Source of the DNA: Neopestalotiopsis rosae
Lineage: Eukaryota > Ascomycota > Sordariomycetes > Amphisphaeriales > Sporocadaceae
Direction: 5' to 3'
DNA: 64,000 nt
NCBI GenBank assembly: GCA_023078685.1
Contig: JALGAS010000007.1
Coordinates: 1,054,001 to 1,118,000 of the forward strand
Shown here: one piece after another, positions 46,412 to 59,500 of the stretch
Layout of the letters: each line of letters begins with the position of its first letter
Position numbering within the stretch: the first letter of the stretch is position 1
Notes under the pieces: model-generated
Seen by the model: the letters and a program-made list of their open reading frames with translations, nothing else
Told to the model about the DNA's origin: nothing
The model's database searches: none
Program-made: the position numbers and the translations under genes

Positions 46412-47259
46412 AGCTAGGGTTTTCGGGCTTCTCATCAAAACTTGACGACAACAAAAAAAGGAGGGATTGAGATCCACGGGATGGTGACGACACACCTTTT
46501 CACGTTTTGGCAACGAAAACAACGACCACTTCCAAAAATTCTTGTCTTTTCTCTTTTTTATTTCCTTTTGCTCCATTTGAAATGACCCCATACGATCGCA
46601 TGGCGTTATTTGCACACCAAAAAATCTTTTCACGAACGGAAAAAGCTCTTGGGAGTTACAGTGGTCTTTCGGCTGGCTTTTTCGCATGGATACAAATTCC
46701 CCAGACCCGATCAACGGTTATTCTAGCATTGTCTGGATCCCCAGGAATGAGGCATGATGAAATGTTGCGCGCAAAGCTGGCTGCTTGCCGCCAACGAGAC
46801 GAGTTCATAGTACGGGCGGCCATTTAGTTACTACTTTCGTAACTAGGTAGTGTAAGCTGAATCAGTGACCTGAAGATGAAAGAAGAGATGCCACGTCTAC
46901 ATTTTGCGATTTACAAATCATGTGATGTGAATATCAAACACCAGTGGTCATCTGGGTATCAATTCTATACAAGACTTCCTGTCCAACTCGCGGGACACAC
47001 CAGAACTCACTGACACGGGCCCGACAAGATGTGAAAATGAACATATGCTTGTCTAGCATGAATGGTATCAATTTGTGACATCTAACGCCTCCCTGCGATG
47101 AAACAAAAACTCAATCGCTTCGCTATCTAGTCCAACTTGTGAAAACAAATCTATGGGCACAGTTCCAAAACTCCAGATATAATCAATGACAAGACCTACA
47201 AAACGCCTGGCCTCTATAACCTGTTGATCTAGGTCTTGGTATGCTCCTGATTCCTTAAC
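46412..47259. other. Intergenic between convergent genes
   Basis: 3' flanks of the zinc-knuckle gene and the DDHD gene. Short ORFs overlap without motifs; no gene seen. Confidence 0.5.
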
Positions 47260-50200
47260 TTAGTCCTTCCTGGATCTCGAAAGGAGCTGTGATAGGATAA
47301 AATGGCTAACGTCCTCGTCCTGCCAGTATGACATGTGTGATGCAATGGTGTTGATGGGGTTAAAATCAAGGGCGCTCCTGTCGGACAGATTAGTTACGCA
47401 TTCCGATAATATAAATACCGGGGGTTCCGAAAAAGGGAACTGAACTTACTCCTGGATGCTGTAATCCACCCGGCCATTGCGATTTAGCGCGCGGACCTTG
47501 AGCTCCTCCCTCCTGAGCTTCTGAGCCTTGAGCTCCTGCTCCTTCCACTCGTCACCCAGTACCTTGTGAGCCTCTTCGGCGCGGCTCATGGCTTCGACGC
47601 GCTTCTTCTGGAACTGGCTAAAGAGCGTCTCCATGTCGTCATCAATCAGTGTCACGCTGTCGCTCTCCTCGTGGCCAAGGGTCGGCACATTCGTGCTAGT
47701 GGTGGTGCGCTTGGCCAGCGCCTTCTTACGAGCCTCGGTCTGCTTCTGTTGCGCAGTTGTGTCCGATATAACGGCGCCACCTTTGCCACCGGTACCAATT
47801 GCTCCATTATTGCCAGCTGGAGACGTGCTGGATCCGTTTCCGGCGGCCTGCTGCTGCTGTTGAGATTGGAAATTGGCCACGTCGTCGTTGCTCAACCCGA
47901 GAGATCTGTTAAGCAGTGACGATGTAATACTGCCAGATATACTGGACCAAAGACCAGATACAGATTGGCCAACTTTCATTCCGATACCCGACAAACCTTG
48001 AACCTGAGCATCAAAGATACCCCTTTTCGTATACGGTAGCCCTTGAGGCTTGAGGGTGGACATAGCAGGAGAAATCAATGGCTCCAAACGGTACGCAATG
48101 GGATCCGACGGGTGAAATATGTTGAACATCTGCGCCGCCTTGGGAGACGATACGGAAAATGGATGCCCCGTAATGGGGGACAGGCGCTCTGTTGGATCGG
48201 CCATATTGAAGGGATCGTCTAAAAAGTCGGGTTCAAGAGGACTCTCTGACGGCTTTGCATGGGGCGAGCGCCGCGCTGCGATTGTTCTTCCTTTGAGCAT
48301 CTGAAAGAGACCCACGGGTGAGCCGAGACAGTAGAAGTCATCCGTGTCAAAGTCAAAGGCGAGATCGCGAGCCTCTTCTCGTGCTCGGCTGGCCCGGTCA
48401 CTAGTTGAAGGCCAGATCCGAAGCGGGTTGCGCAACTGCTGCTCGTGCTTGGCCACTTCCTTTTGGCGGCACAATATGTCAAACATGATGGCGCTACCAA
48501 GCGAATGGCCCATGATGTGGACTTTGCCCTTGAACTCTGGATTGCGCTCCTTGAACAGCTTGTGTATTCTGTTCGATTCCTGAAGAACAATGTCCGAGAT
48601 CTGCTTCCTATATGCAGATTGATACAGCAGGACATCAAGAGCAAGATCACTGATCAGAGACCGGGCAAACGCTATGCCCTCGATAGTAATGTCTTCCAGA
48701 GAGGGGTATTCATCCTCATCGTCGAAAGCCATGCCTATATCATGTTCCGCCTTCTTCTCTCGACGTTTGGGAAAGTCCAGCAAGTGCCTCCAACATACGG
48801 GCAGAACTTGAACCTTGCAGTTGCCGGGGCCACCCTCTCCAGTCTCAGAGTTCAGGGCGCGCAAGTCGGCTGAATGCGAGTAAACACCTTTCAACGTTTT
48901 GCGCAGAACGTTCACATCGTGAACAAAGTTGATGCTGTCCATACGAAGACTTAGTTGTTGTCCAATGCCGTGGGTCACAAGAATGAGGTGCTCAATGTCA
49001 CGTCCTTGAGTCTCGCCAGCTTGTGCATTGTAGTCGTCCTGGATTTCTTGCTCTTCGCGTTTCCTGATTTGCTCTTGCTGCGCCTCGGGATCATCAGCGG
49101 TCTCAATGTAGTTTGAAATCTGCCGTTGAAGTTGACTTTCTCGGCTTGGTCGGCCTATAGCGTCCTCTTCGAGGTTTGTGGTCGATTCTGCACGTGCTAG
49201 CGGCGGAGCAGATCTGCGCTTGAGCGCTCTAGATTCCTTATCATCTTCTGACTGTATCTGCTGAGGAAGTGCCGCAGTAGTCGGAGTAGTCGGACGCTTT
49301 TCCTCCTTGGCCTTCTTCGGTTCTGTATAACCACGAACGAGCTTCACGCCGCTCATATATCCACCGCCAGCAAACCTCTGATAGACCGAAGACGTGACCC
49401 ATGACAAGACTCCGTCGGTGGATAGCCACGCCGTTGTCGAGTCTTGGTACGTTGCAATCGAGTTCATGTATGACCCAAACAATCGGTATGTCTGTGGTTG
49501 GTGCTGGGGAGCGCTGGTTGGAATAGGCTGAGTTTTTGTGATGGGCTCAGTCTGCACAGTAGATATCGGCTTGATGCTCTCTCTTGAAGCCTTGGATCTC
49601 AAGCTATCTCTGGAGCCTTTTGGTGTCAGGCTCGATTTGGCCCCAGAGCTGCTGCGGCTTCTCGTCTCCGGATACATCCACGGCTTGACCTTGAGGTATC
49701 CCTCCTCAAGCTGCGCGGCAAGGTTTTCTTCACAGGGACGTAGCGTCGATCCCTCTTGATAAAACCAAGTTCCTCTTTGGACATCGTATATCGGGCCGAG
49801 CCAGTACACCGGCGCCAGCTCGCGTTGCTCAATATCGACATCGAAGAGAAAGTCCTCATTGACGGGAACACGGATGGCCTGATGCTGACTGCCCGGATCC
49901 GAGTCAATACTGGTATTTGGCTGGTCCTTGCTTGAACCAGTGCGCCTTCTCAAAGAGTCTGATCGCATATGCCTAATAGCAGCACCTCTGCCGCGGTTAT
50001 CCTCCCACTCTTCAAGTAGTTTCTGATATGCATTTTCGATAGCCTTTGAATCATTCTTGGAGAAGGGATTAAATTTCTTTGGTGCTGGGGCGGGTTTCGC
50101 CGGTTCCTTCTCCTTCTTGCTCTTTATATACTGCGGCTTCCGTTTCGGGACATCGACGGCATGGAACCACTTGACATGAAGCGGCGGACAGTCCGAGGGG

Positions 50201-50445
50201 TATTTCCTAAAGCTTTGGCCGTAGAGTGTGCTGCTAGAGTGGTCGTCGGCTTTCTTGGTCGGCGCTGGTTTTGGCGGAGGCGGCATCTCCTTGTCCTTGG
50301 GCGTGGGCGTTGTGCTCCGGTTCGTATTCCAGGGATTGATCGATTCGACTGCGCTCGCGAAATACGACTTTTCCTGCTTTTTCTCGGTGGCGTCCGTCTT
50401 TTTTCCTTCCGAATCGCTCATCTCTTTGCTCGGAGGTGTAGACAT
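47260..50445 (-). CDS. DDHD-domain phospholipase A1-like protein
   Basis: Exons 47450-50445 and 47260-47377; 3114 nt, 1037 aa. Family of intracellular PA-preferring phospholipase A1 (yeast YOR022C, mammalian DDHD1/2). The N-terminal third has the aromatic strand LAPVYWLGPIYDVQRGTWFY. The lipase nucleophile elbow is GHSLGSA within KVHIMGHSLGSAIMFD. The DDHD domain begins near FYCLGSPVGLFQML and includes IFHPSDPIAYRLEPLI; its closing piece SHMSYWQDEDVSHFIL comes only from the short last exon, which is why I extended the gene past the apparent TAA inside the GTAAGT donor. Expected role: lipid remodelling at ER, Golgi or mitochondria. Disordered Gln-rich insertions occur before the C-terminus. 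The open frame continues 49 codons upstream of this ATG (see finding). Confidence 0.9.
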
Positions 50446-52158
50446 TCTGCCTCTACTGGGACGGCCGAGTGGCCATCCGAGGAAATCCTTGGGTGCGGTC
50501 CAAATTCGACGGCGTACGTGAGATCGGACGACGAGGATTCGAGCGTTGCTGGTAAGGCTTGGTCGCGTGAGCAAAGCCGGAGTGAGCGCCAACGTGTCTG
50601 GTGTAATAGGAGGTCAGGACGTTATAAGTCGCTATTGAGAAGCTCGTACACCAAAACGACGTTGGTTCCACCGTGGGATTGAGTATTTGCGGAACTCGCA
50701 GAGTGGCTCGTTTCCAGTTAATCAAATGGTTGCGTCAGCGGATTCGCGTGGGTGGACCGAGGAACGCAGCGACTCTGGTTGGACGACGGGTACTACAACA
50801 CCATGAACGTGTATCGAAGCCAGGTGGCCTCTACATAGTCATCTGTAAGAACGAGGCGTGCGAGTGCGTTGTCGGAGAGATGAGACGAAAAGAAGAGCCC
50901 ATAAAGAGACGGTAGGTTGCTGATCGATCTATTCAACAAGAACTACAATTTGCGATTTCAGGTAGCACATGGCAGACGGTTCACATGCCATTGGGCGGCG
51001 CTCAACTGGCAGCCTGGCCAAAACAACATTCCAGAACCCCCACCAGAGCTTCGAAGGCGGGACAGGTCACTGGAAACCGAAGCTACGTACCCTCTCTAGC
51101 CCCTACACGTAGGCACTCTTGGGCCAAGCTATGACGACGGTGCAGGCGCTAGAAGAGCGATACGGGAGACATGGACAGGGGATAACGTGGGGTACTGACT
51201 GCCCAGCGAGGTTAAGGGGCCCGGGGCCTTCGGAAGGGTCACTGGGAATTGACTGGGTTGGTTCATGTACGAAAGTCCACTATTTAGCCTTAACGGTTGC
51301 CGTTTATCATACATGTCTCCTGCAAAACTATCACGGCTCTATCTTATCCGCAGATGTCGACAAAGACTCAAAATCAACGTTGATGATACTGTCAACATTT
51401 CCATCCCTAGATGCAGCTTTAGGCATTGTTGAGTATGCATACAGTCTGTATGCGTCGAGAAATCAGCTGGAACCTAGGCCCTTCTTATACACCCGGTATC
51501 GGTCACACGATCCATCGCATGATAGAAACTGACACTGGCTTGAGAAAGTTGGGCATTCATGGTCATGCAACGTCTCGGGCTACTTCAACATGACAAAGGA
51601 CCCTTCTTAAGTTGTTCCGCATGGTTGATTGGCTCAGAGGCACAGAATCACGTTGATCTCGACACACAGGAATGCTTTTTAGCTTTTACGAAAAATGGAT
51701 ATTCTCGTATCCTGTACAAACATGAGAAGCTAGATGAGGAGCATAGAGAGTTGTTAGATCACCCAATTTCCTAATACGGGAATCCCGCTCGACACACTAA
51801 TTTGTTCTCCAGTGTCAATTTTATACCTGCATTGTGCACATGAAGGCTGACATTCGATCCAAGGAGCTGTATGTAACCAATCAATGTCCATCAATTGTGA
51901 TTCATCTTGTTGGTGACATTGAAAGACAGTCTTGTGATTTCGCCTTTTCTCTAGCCTGAGTCTATAGTCTTACCAAATCTTGAGATTAATGCACAAACTC
52001 CCCGTCGTACGCCAATGCCAGAGATCGAGACCAAAACGCCCGAAAACAACAGAGATGAGATGAGATTGCAGATATGCTGCACACAAGTCCACAACGTAAA
52101 TGGTTCGCATGCTCTTGTATGCCAGCACAGCATGATTGTTCAATATCACTATGCTCGC
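50446..52158. other. Intergenic, DDHD promoter and Osh3 3' flank
   Basis: The first 147 bases keep the DDHD frame open without an ATG. The remainder shows no motif-bearing ORF. Confidence 0.45.
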
Positions 52159-55100
52159 CTAGAATATCTCCTCGATACCCTGGAAGCCTCGTTCTCGACT
52201 CTCCCAGTACCCATCCTTACCGGCCTTCATCTTCCAAACTTCTTCGCCGCCATCCTCTTCACCTACGGCCTTGAAGAACCATTTGGCCTTGTATTGCTCA
52301 CCGCGCTCTTCCAACTCCCGTCTACGAGCTCGCTGCGCCTCTTCGAGCCTCACCTTCTCCTCCTCAGCCTCATCAAGTTTACCTTGCTCCGCAAGACGTT
52401 GATCAGGACGCAATCGCGTGTCAGTCGCTGGTAGGCGTCCCTTCTCAATGGGTGTGATTTCGTTCAAAGTGGCTGCGAATGCCGTCATACCATATGTGTT
52501 GACGGCATTGGGAACCAGGTCTCCGACCTTCCAGATATCATTGCCCTTGCGTGCCTTGCCGTTCTCGGTGACTTTGAGACTGCCTGTCCAGGTGCCGGTC
52601 AACGCAAGACCGGTCTGGGAGCCGTCGCCATCGATAATGTCGGCCTGAACATCCTCGCCACGGCCACCAAACATGCCCTTGGCGCGGAACTCAATCTGTG
52701 CTTTGGCACCAGTAGACTCATTTGCTACACTCATGGTGCCCACGGGTTCGACGTACTTCTCACCCATGACAACATTTCGTAGAAACATGGTCGGGTGTGA
52801 CCATGAGTAGTGCTCATCCGTTCCATCTGGCAGTCTCAACGCAACGCGGACCTTGCCCTCCGTAGTGATTTCTGCACTCTTACCCCAGAACTTCTGGCCG
52901 GGGGCCGGTGTCTGGGTGAAAGACCACAAAGCTGCATCCGCATGCATTGCCAACCTCACGGGTCGATGAGATACTTTTTCCACGATGAGTCTGAACCCTC
53001 CGGGCACCTCGCTATCTGTTCTCAATAGCTCGAAAGTTTCACCCAGTAGCGGGTTGAAGGGCTTGCGAATCGCGCGTTCCCGAGCCCTGTTCACGCTAAG
53101 TTGAGATACCGCGAAAGCAACAACGTGGAGCAGCCGTTCGTTGGGCGATTTTTGTTGTGTCGCGGTGTCCAGGAGCTGTGCGTATTCCAATTGTTCGGCT
53201 GTACGCTGGAGCAATGAGATAGGCTCGTTTGAGGAGACGGGCATACTGATTGTGCTGAAATCCTTGCCCACATTCTTCCTTGCAAATGCAATGAGGGACG
53301 GAGGCGGAACAGTTGCAGGAGGTATAGTCTTCCGACGCTCCACAGCGACGTCCACGGGAAGAGGGTGCAATGACTTTGGCTTTGCTGGAAATAGTGCTGC
53401 TGCACCCTCCGGATCAAGAGCGCCCTCGTCATCAGCCTCGGAAGCACCAGAGGAGGATGAATGAATCGATGCTTCGTCGGCTTCAGATCCCTGCGAATCT
53501 TCCTCGCCCTCACGGTCAATGACCATGACCTGGTTTCTGTTGTCGTCGCCTGCTTCGGCATCAAAGAACTCATCCGTTGATGCAGTGGACTCGAAACTCA
53601 TACGAGACGCCACAGCTGAGCCCGGCGCTGGGGTGCGTCGGCGTTTACTCTTTGCAACCAAGGTGGTAAATTCCGAGACGACTGCATCGAGATCATTGAG
53701 TAGCGAGGTACAGTGGTCCTGAATACTTCGTTCTTCCTGTGCTGACTTGGAGGTGGTGTCAGCTGCCGCATTTGCGGCACTGGGTGAAGGCACTGCCAGA
53801 GCAGACGACTGCACAGTTTGCAAGACTTGCGGGCTCATTGGTGGCGCGCTGGATTTGCGCCTCCAGAAAGACCGCCTTTGCTCTTGTTGTTGAGGCTGCT
53901 GAAAGTACCCATCGCCGTCTTCGCCGTTGGGCGTGCCCCCAGGCGAGAGATACGAACTTGTGGGACGGGCGCTGCTCTGTCTCTTGGTTGAGATATCCTT
54001 GACAAGCCGTCGGAGAGCATCTCGTGAGCCTACAACACGGCTCACCAAGATCTCGACCTGCTCCCACTCGCGAGCTTCTTCTTGAGGCGCGTAGCCAGTG
54101 CGTACAGGCACCTGTGTGTTGACTTGCAGCGTGTCACTACGCTTAACAACGCCCTCTGCGACTGGTTCCGATTCCAAGCCACGTGCGATTCTGCTGGCTT
54201 TCTCGAGTGCCTTTGCCCAATCGCCAAAGTCTTTGGTATTTGAAGCTCTGAGATGCCACACTTCAGCGCCAGAATCAATGGTGATCTCTCGTCGTCTCTC
54301 ATCTGCAGCAATCGCTGCAAGACTGAGTGGAATAGCGCCTCTGAGCGCTGAAGAGTTGCGATTGTAGTAGTACGACAGAGTGCATGATGAATAATCGAGC
54401 GAGAAGAAGCGGCGCGCAAAGCCTTGGCCCTTCTTTCTCCGTCTCTTGAGCAGGTTTCCGGTATGATACGTAGCCGAGGGGGGTACTCCTGCCTCACTCC
54501 GACCAGCAATGGATTGCGATCTATTCTTTCCATGGCTCTGAAGGCTGTCTACAGATTCGGATGCTGCAGCTCCGATGCGCGGGCTCGGCTTACCGAGACT
54601 CGTCTTGCTGGCGGCAGCACTTGGGTGGCCTGTTCCCACGTTGGGAATATGATGTCCAGTCTGCGGAGGTTGGCCAGTCGGAAAAGTCAGCAGAACAAAG
54701 GTGGCCGTCTTGCCCGTAGTCTTGGAAAAGGTGTTGTCGAAAATGAGCCCGAACATGCCCCCTTGGCCTGGGGGTACGTCGTAGGTCCCCATGGACACCT
54801 TGTCAGCCTCACACTTTCCATGCCACCGCATGAGTATGAACCCTTTGCTGCTCAACTGCTCCTGCGCCGTACTGGAGTCCTTTTTGGAGAACCCTCCACG
54901 ACCAGACTTGACATCCTTTCCACCAGCCTCGAGGTTTTCGAAGGAGTTGTTGAGTTCGTCAATGGCGGCCGAGGAGGATAGATTTGTCGGACCGGAGCCG
55001 GGATGCTTCACGATGCCAAAGTTGATTGACTTCTTGTGAGGTTGCAGACTCCACGAGATTGTGTGACCTTCATCGACTTTGACCCATCGTACAATGTAGG

Positions 55101-55273
55101 ACTAGAACGGTGGAAGCAGAGCTTCAGGGTCAGCACATGGCATTTCCAAATCGCAGTCACTACGCCAGGTAGATGTAGAACACAGAAGCTCCCTCCATTC
55201 ACAGCCGGTCCCGTACAGCCAGCTTGTTTACACGCACCTTGCTATGGATCTCGAGTTGTTCTATGCCCGCCAT
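52159..55273 (-). CDS. osh3: Oxysterol-binding protein homologue, Osh3 type (GOLD-PH-FFAT-ORD)
   Basis: Exons 55238-55273 and 52159-55101; 2979 nt, 992 aa. Domains in order: GOLD-like segment at the N-terminus (YIVRWVKVDEGHTISWSLQP then HKKSINFG, residues about 14-41, and FILMRWHGKCEADKV); PH domain about residues 229-317 (RRRKKGQGFARRFFSLDY...WAKALEKA); FFAT-like motif DEFFDAEAG near 517 for binding VAP proteins at the ER; ORD domain in the C-terminal 350 residues with NPLLGETFEL and the fingerprint EKVSHRPV. This is the Osh3 layout; Osh3 works at ER-plasma-membrane contacts and moves PI4P. The fingerprint has SHRPV in place of the usual SHHPP. The short first exon encodes MAGIEQLEIHSK and joins in phase to complete the GOLD segment. 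Confidence 0.93.
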
Positions 55274-56531
55274 ACTGAAGTTGGTTGCCTTGCTGGGCGC
55301 ATATGACGTGTGAATGCCGGAGCTTCGAGAAGCAGCAGTCGGTCGTCTGTCGCGGGTGGGAAACACTCGCTCAAAAGAGGCAGGCTCGTAGGACTAGTAG
55401 GTGATCAGGTCAGTCAGTCGCAACCAAACATCCATGCCAGTACTGTGTCGCAGTGAGCAAGAAGGGACTGGCGGCGGACGCGGGCGACGATCAAGCTGAA
55501 TGGGTTTAATTAGATCAAGCTTCGCAATCCTCGGCTTGCTTGCTCACTCACAACTTTTATGCATTTATTTACCCAAGGTTGTTTCCTTGTTTGTCTGAAG
55601 GGGACAAACCACATGTACAATAGCGTGGAGGTGGATCAGACTCGTCTCCGTTCAAGCCGCTAACCAGGCACTACAAGGCACTACAAGGCACATCAACCGG
55701 TTCAATGTTCACCATTGGCGCAGGGGTTAGGCAGGTAATTGGGGCCCGTACGGTACGCTCGGGTAGGGGTCGACGGAGTGGACGCTGAGTTGCATGTCCC
55801 CTAGATTCGGGCCAAGTGGCCTGACCAGCCGCTGTTTTTATTCATGCTGCTGCTTACTGGGCTTCAAGGACTTTTGGCAACATGCCGCATCCGAGTAGCA
55901 CATGCTGCAAAACAAGTTTCCAACGTTGGCAAGATTATGTACATACGGACCTGTTGCTGCCATAATATGTCAGCATTACGTACATTTCCTCTTTTCCAGT
56001 CCCGTGAGGCTCAAGCTTTTTCACTTATTCCCAGGTACCCGAAGTCAACACTAACGGGAACCCCAAAAAAGGGGGTTGGCGATAATGTGTACTTCGAGCC
56101 CCAGTGAGCAATAATACAGCCAACGCACTGATCTCACATGTGACAAGATGACAACGAAATGATTCACAGCAGATGAAGCCGAGATTATCGAAATATTATC
56201 TTCAGCTGCTGTCTAAATATAGGCAGGCTGACGAGGGTTATCTGTCTAGGTATCATACAGACTACCGGTAGAGCTTTCTTTAACCCATATTTTGAATCAA
56301 TCTTTTTTTTTTTGTCAACTTTTGTCCTATAACGCAGCAATGCTCTAATCCATAATGCTGCTATGCAATTGACTGTTCGATTAAATAAAACACCGCTTCT
56401 TATCTTTACCCCCTATCTGAATTTCGCGTGATCGGATGTTTCCTGGATGCCTCATGATAGTGTCCCGTGAAGGGGGAAGGGCCGTGGCCATGACTTTTGA
56501 CCCAGACCCTACACGGCAATATTATATCGCT
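55274..56531. other. Intergenic, Osh3 promoter and Spt6 3' flank
   Basis: No gene seen. A tandem 10-bp repeat GGCACTACAA occurs twice near 55668-55687, and a T9 run lies near 56300. Confidence 0.45.
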
Positions 56532-59500
56532 TTACCGCCGTGTGGTGGCTGCCCTGTTGAGCTCACTCTGAATGCGCAACTTGAATCCATTTGTCAATGC
56601 CCTCATATCTGGGTATTGGTTCTTGAGCATTTCGTAGGCGTTGGGTAGGATCTTAACTGGCCACCAGAAAATCTTCGACTGCTTGTTGGTCTTAAAAGCC
56701 AGGAAGAAATAGCCCGGGTGCTTGGGGTCAATACACAACGTGTATACAGCAGCCTTTGGGTTGGCATCGGTATAGGCCGTGAGCCATTTCTCTGTAATAC
56801 GCATTAGCTATCATGCAGCAACCATATAGACGAAAGCAGAATAATTCACTTACCAATCTCAGACAAACTTCCCTTACGGAACTTGTCATGTCCAGTGAGT
56901 TGATCAACCTTGCGTGCCATTGCCTTGATGTGCTCCACAATCAACTCATCGAGATCTGAGTAGCTGTACTTGCCCTCAACGCGCAAGATCTTGCCAACGG
57001 CGAACTCGCTCTCTTTCTGAAGTTCAACAACGTCAACATGCTTGAATACACCATCTGCAACCTTCCAAGTGATGGTCAAGTGATCATTTCCTTTGGAAGA
57101 TGGTCTAATCACCAGATCGCCCACAGCTTGGGAACCAAGATATTGCTCGGCCTCGGTAGAGTTGAATGGCTTGAACATCGGATGCTTGATGACTCGTTGT
57201 ACGCGGCCAGTCACCTTGTCTTTTTCACGGAGTTCCTCCCGATCGTCATCCTCCATCCTGAAGTCCCAAGTGTCGGGATCATGATCGGCATGCTTTCTGT
57301 ACGGCTTCTTGGTAGCATCCTCGCGCACCGACACCTTTGCCATGAAGTCTTTTCTGTTCAGGTCAAGGATCTTGGCTTGCACAGTCTGACCTGGCCGCAA
57401 GATCTCCTTGATTGAGATGTTGGTCCGGTGGCTGACTTCGTGGGCATCCACTCGTCCTTCAATGCCGCAATCAAGCTTCACAATGGCGAAATCATCCTTG
57501 ACAACACGAACGTTGACAGGCAGGACCATGCCTTCGGTCAATGAGTCCTTGGTTTCGCCAGTGAACATGGTGAAAATGCGATCGCTCTCAAGCGGGCCAA
57601 GGTGCCGCCTAAGCTCTTCGTATGGGGCTTGTAATTCGGCACGGATTGTCTCAAGCGTAGCTCGCTTGCGTTGCGCGTATTTCGACTCCAGCTGTTCGGC
57701 ATACTCTTCCAGAATCAACTCATTGACCTTGTCCTGCTCGTCCTCCTTGAAAAGCTTGCGCACGATAGCACCCTGGCCGTTTTCAGCGGTCTCAGCCTGG
57801 ACATCTTCCTCATCGAGCTCCAGAGCATCAGCTGCCATCTTGCGGCCAAGTTCGTAGTCTTCGGGATGAACACGAGTGTTGTCCAAGGGTTCGGATGCTG
57901 GATTCGACGGGTCGTATTCCAGGAAGAGGAAACTGGCGCAGTTCATCCATACAAGCGGACCAACCACGGGGAGTTTGTTGTTATCAGGATCTCCGACCAG
58001 TTCGTCTCTGGAATTCACGGCACCACCATTGGCATTGATTGCCTTGATAACCGCTGTGGCTTTTCGAGGGCCCAGACCGGCAACATACGGAAGCAAGTTG
58101 GCAACATAAGAATCTCCAACAGCCTCATTGATATCCACACCGCACAGATTAACCATATCGACCATTGAAGTTTCAAGGGACCTGAGCAGCTTGTCCTGAG
58201 GCAGAAGATTTTGGCAGGGATGGAAGGAGACCGAGGTGATATCCTTTCCTAGTGTTGCATACTCCTTCATGGGGTTTTGGAGATACCGAGCTAGGCCAAC
58301 ACAGTAACGAGTAACTGGAGGTAAGCCTGTGTGCTCGGCAATTGCTCGTGGACTGTCTTTGTAGAGTCTTGCCACTTCATCGTTGACGACAAACACGTCC
58401 AATAGATCGCTGCGATAATCGCCCGTTTCGGGATCTTCGAAGTCGGGGCCCATGAGACGCTTTTCGCCGACAAGACCCTCGATGTCTCGCACAAGCTTCT
58501 GCGTATCGGCACAGAAACCGCTGACGGCAATTACATCCGGCTTTCGACGTTCGACAACCTCCGTGAAGGCTTCGCGTTGGGCATCGTCGCGGGCAAGGTT
58601 TCCGAATCTGCCCTGCTCGATGACCCGACCATCTTCCTCTACCCAGGCCCAGAAGGTAGGATCCCTGCCAACATCACCCATACCATTCGACAATGCGAGG
58701 ACTCGAGGTGTTGTGCCCAAGACCATTCCTTTTGGCTTGTAGGGGGCTTGATCAAGTCTCTTCGAGTACTCTTCGCGGCAGATCTTGAGGAGCTCTTCTT
58801 GACAGAAAGTTCGCAGGGACTCCTTAACGCCCTTGGCAATAACCCGTTCTAACTTGTAGAAGGCAGAGTCTAGCACTCTTCGTCGTTCCTCGTTCCATGC
58901 ATCAGCAGCGGAGCTGTAGTTGTCCGACTTGAACTCGGCGTCCAGCTGTTGTCTGAACTTGCGCTCATTTTGGAGCCGAAGCTTGATTTCAACCAAACCC
59001 TCCTCTTCTGCTTTCATCATCTTCAAGAACAATTCTGGCCGACGGAGGAGATCAGGGATGGTCTGGTTGACAAGGTATTTGATCTCGTAGAAAGGATGAG
59101 ACTCGTCTATCCTTCGCAATCCTTTGTCTGTTCGGCGACAGCTGATCTCACCATAGTTATAGAAGTGTGCTCTGAAGTACTTTCGCATTCTGGGGTTTGC
59201 GAAGAGTTCTTCTGTGTACATCAACCGAGCTTGAGAGATGACGGCCTCAGCGCTGGGGGCATCAGCGTCCGTTAACGAGTCGGCCAAGTCCTCGGGGCCC
59301 TTCTCATCATCGTCCACAAGCGACCGTTTGCCATCGTCGCGTTGAAGGTTTTGTGCAAGGCGATCGGCGGAGATACCATAGGCTTTAACAAAGTTGTAGA
59401 CCTTGCTTCTTCTCGTCCGCTCCCAAGCCGAAGATTTCGTTCCAGGGCGCTTCGTCTCCTTGGTATTTCCTTCCATGGCAGCAATATCCTTGAGTTGTGC

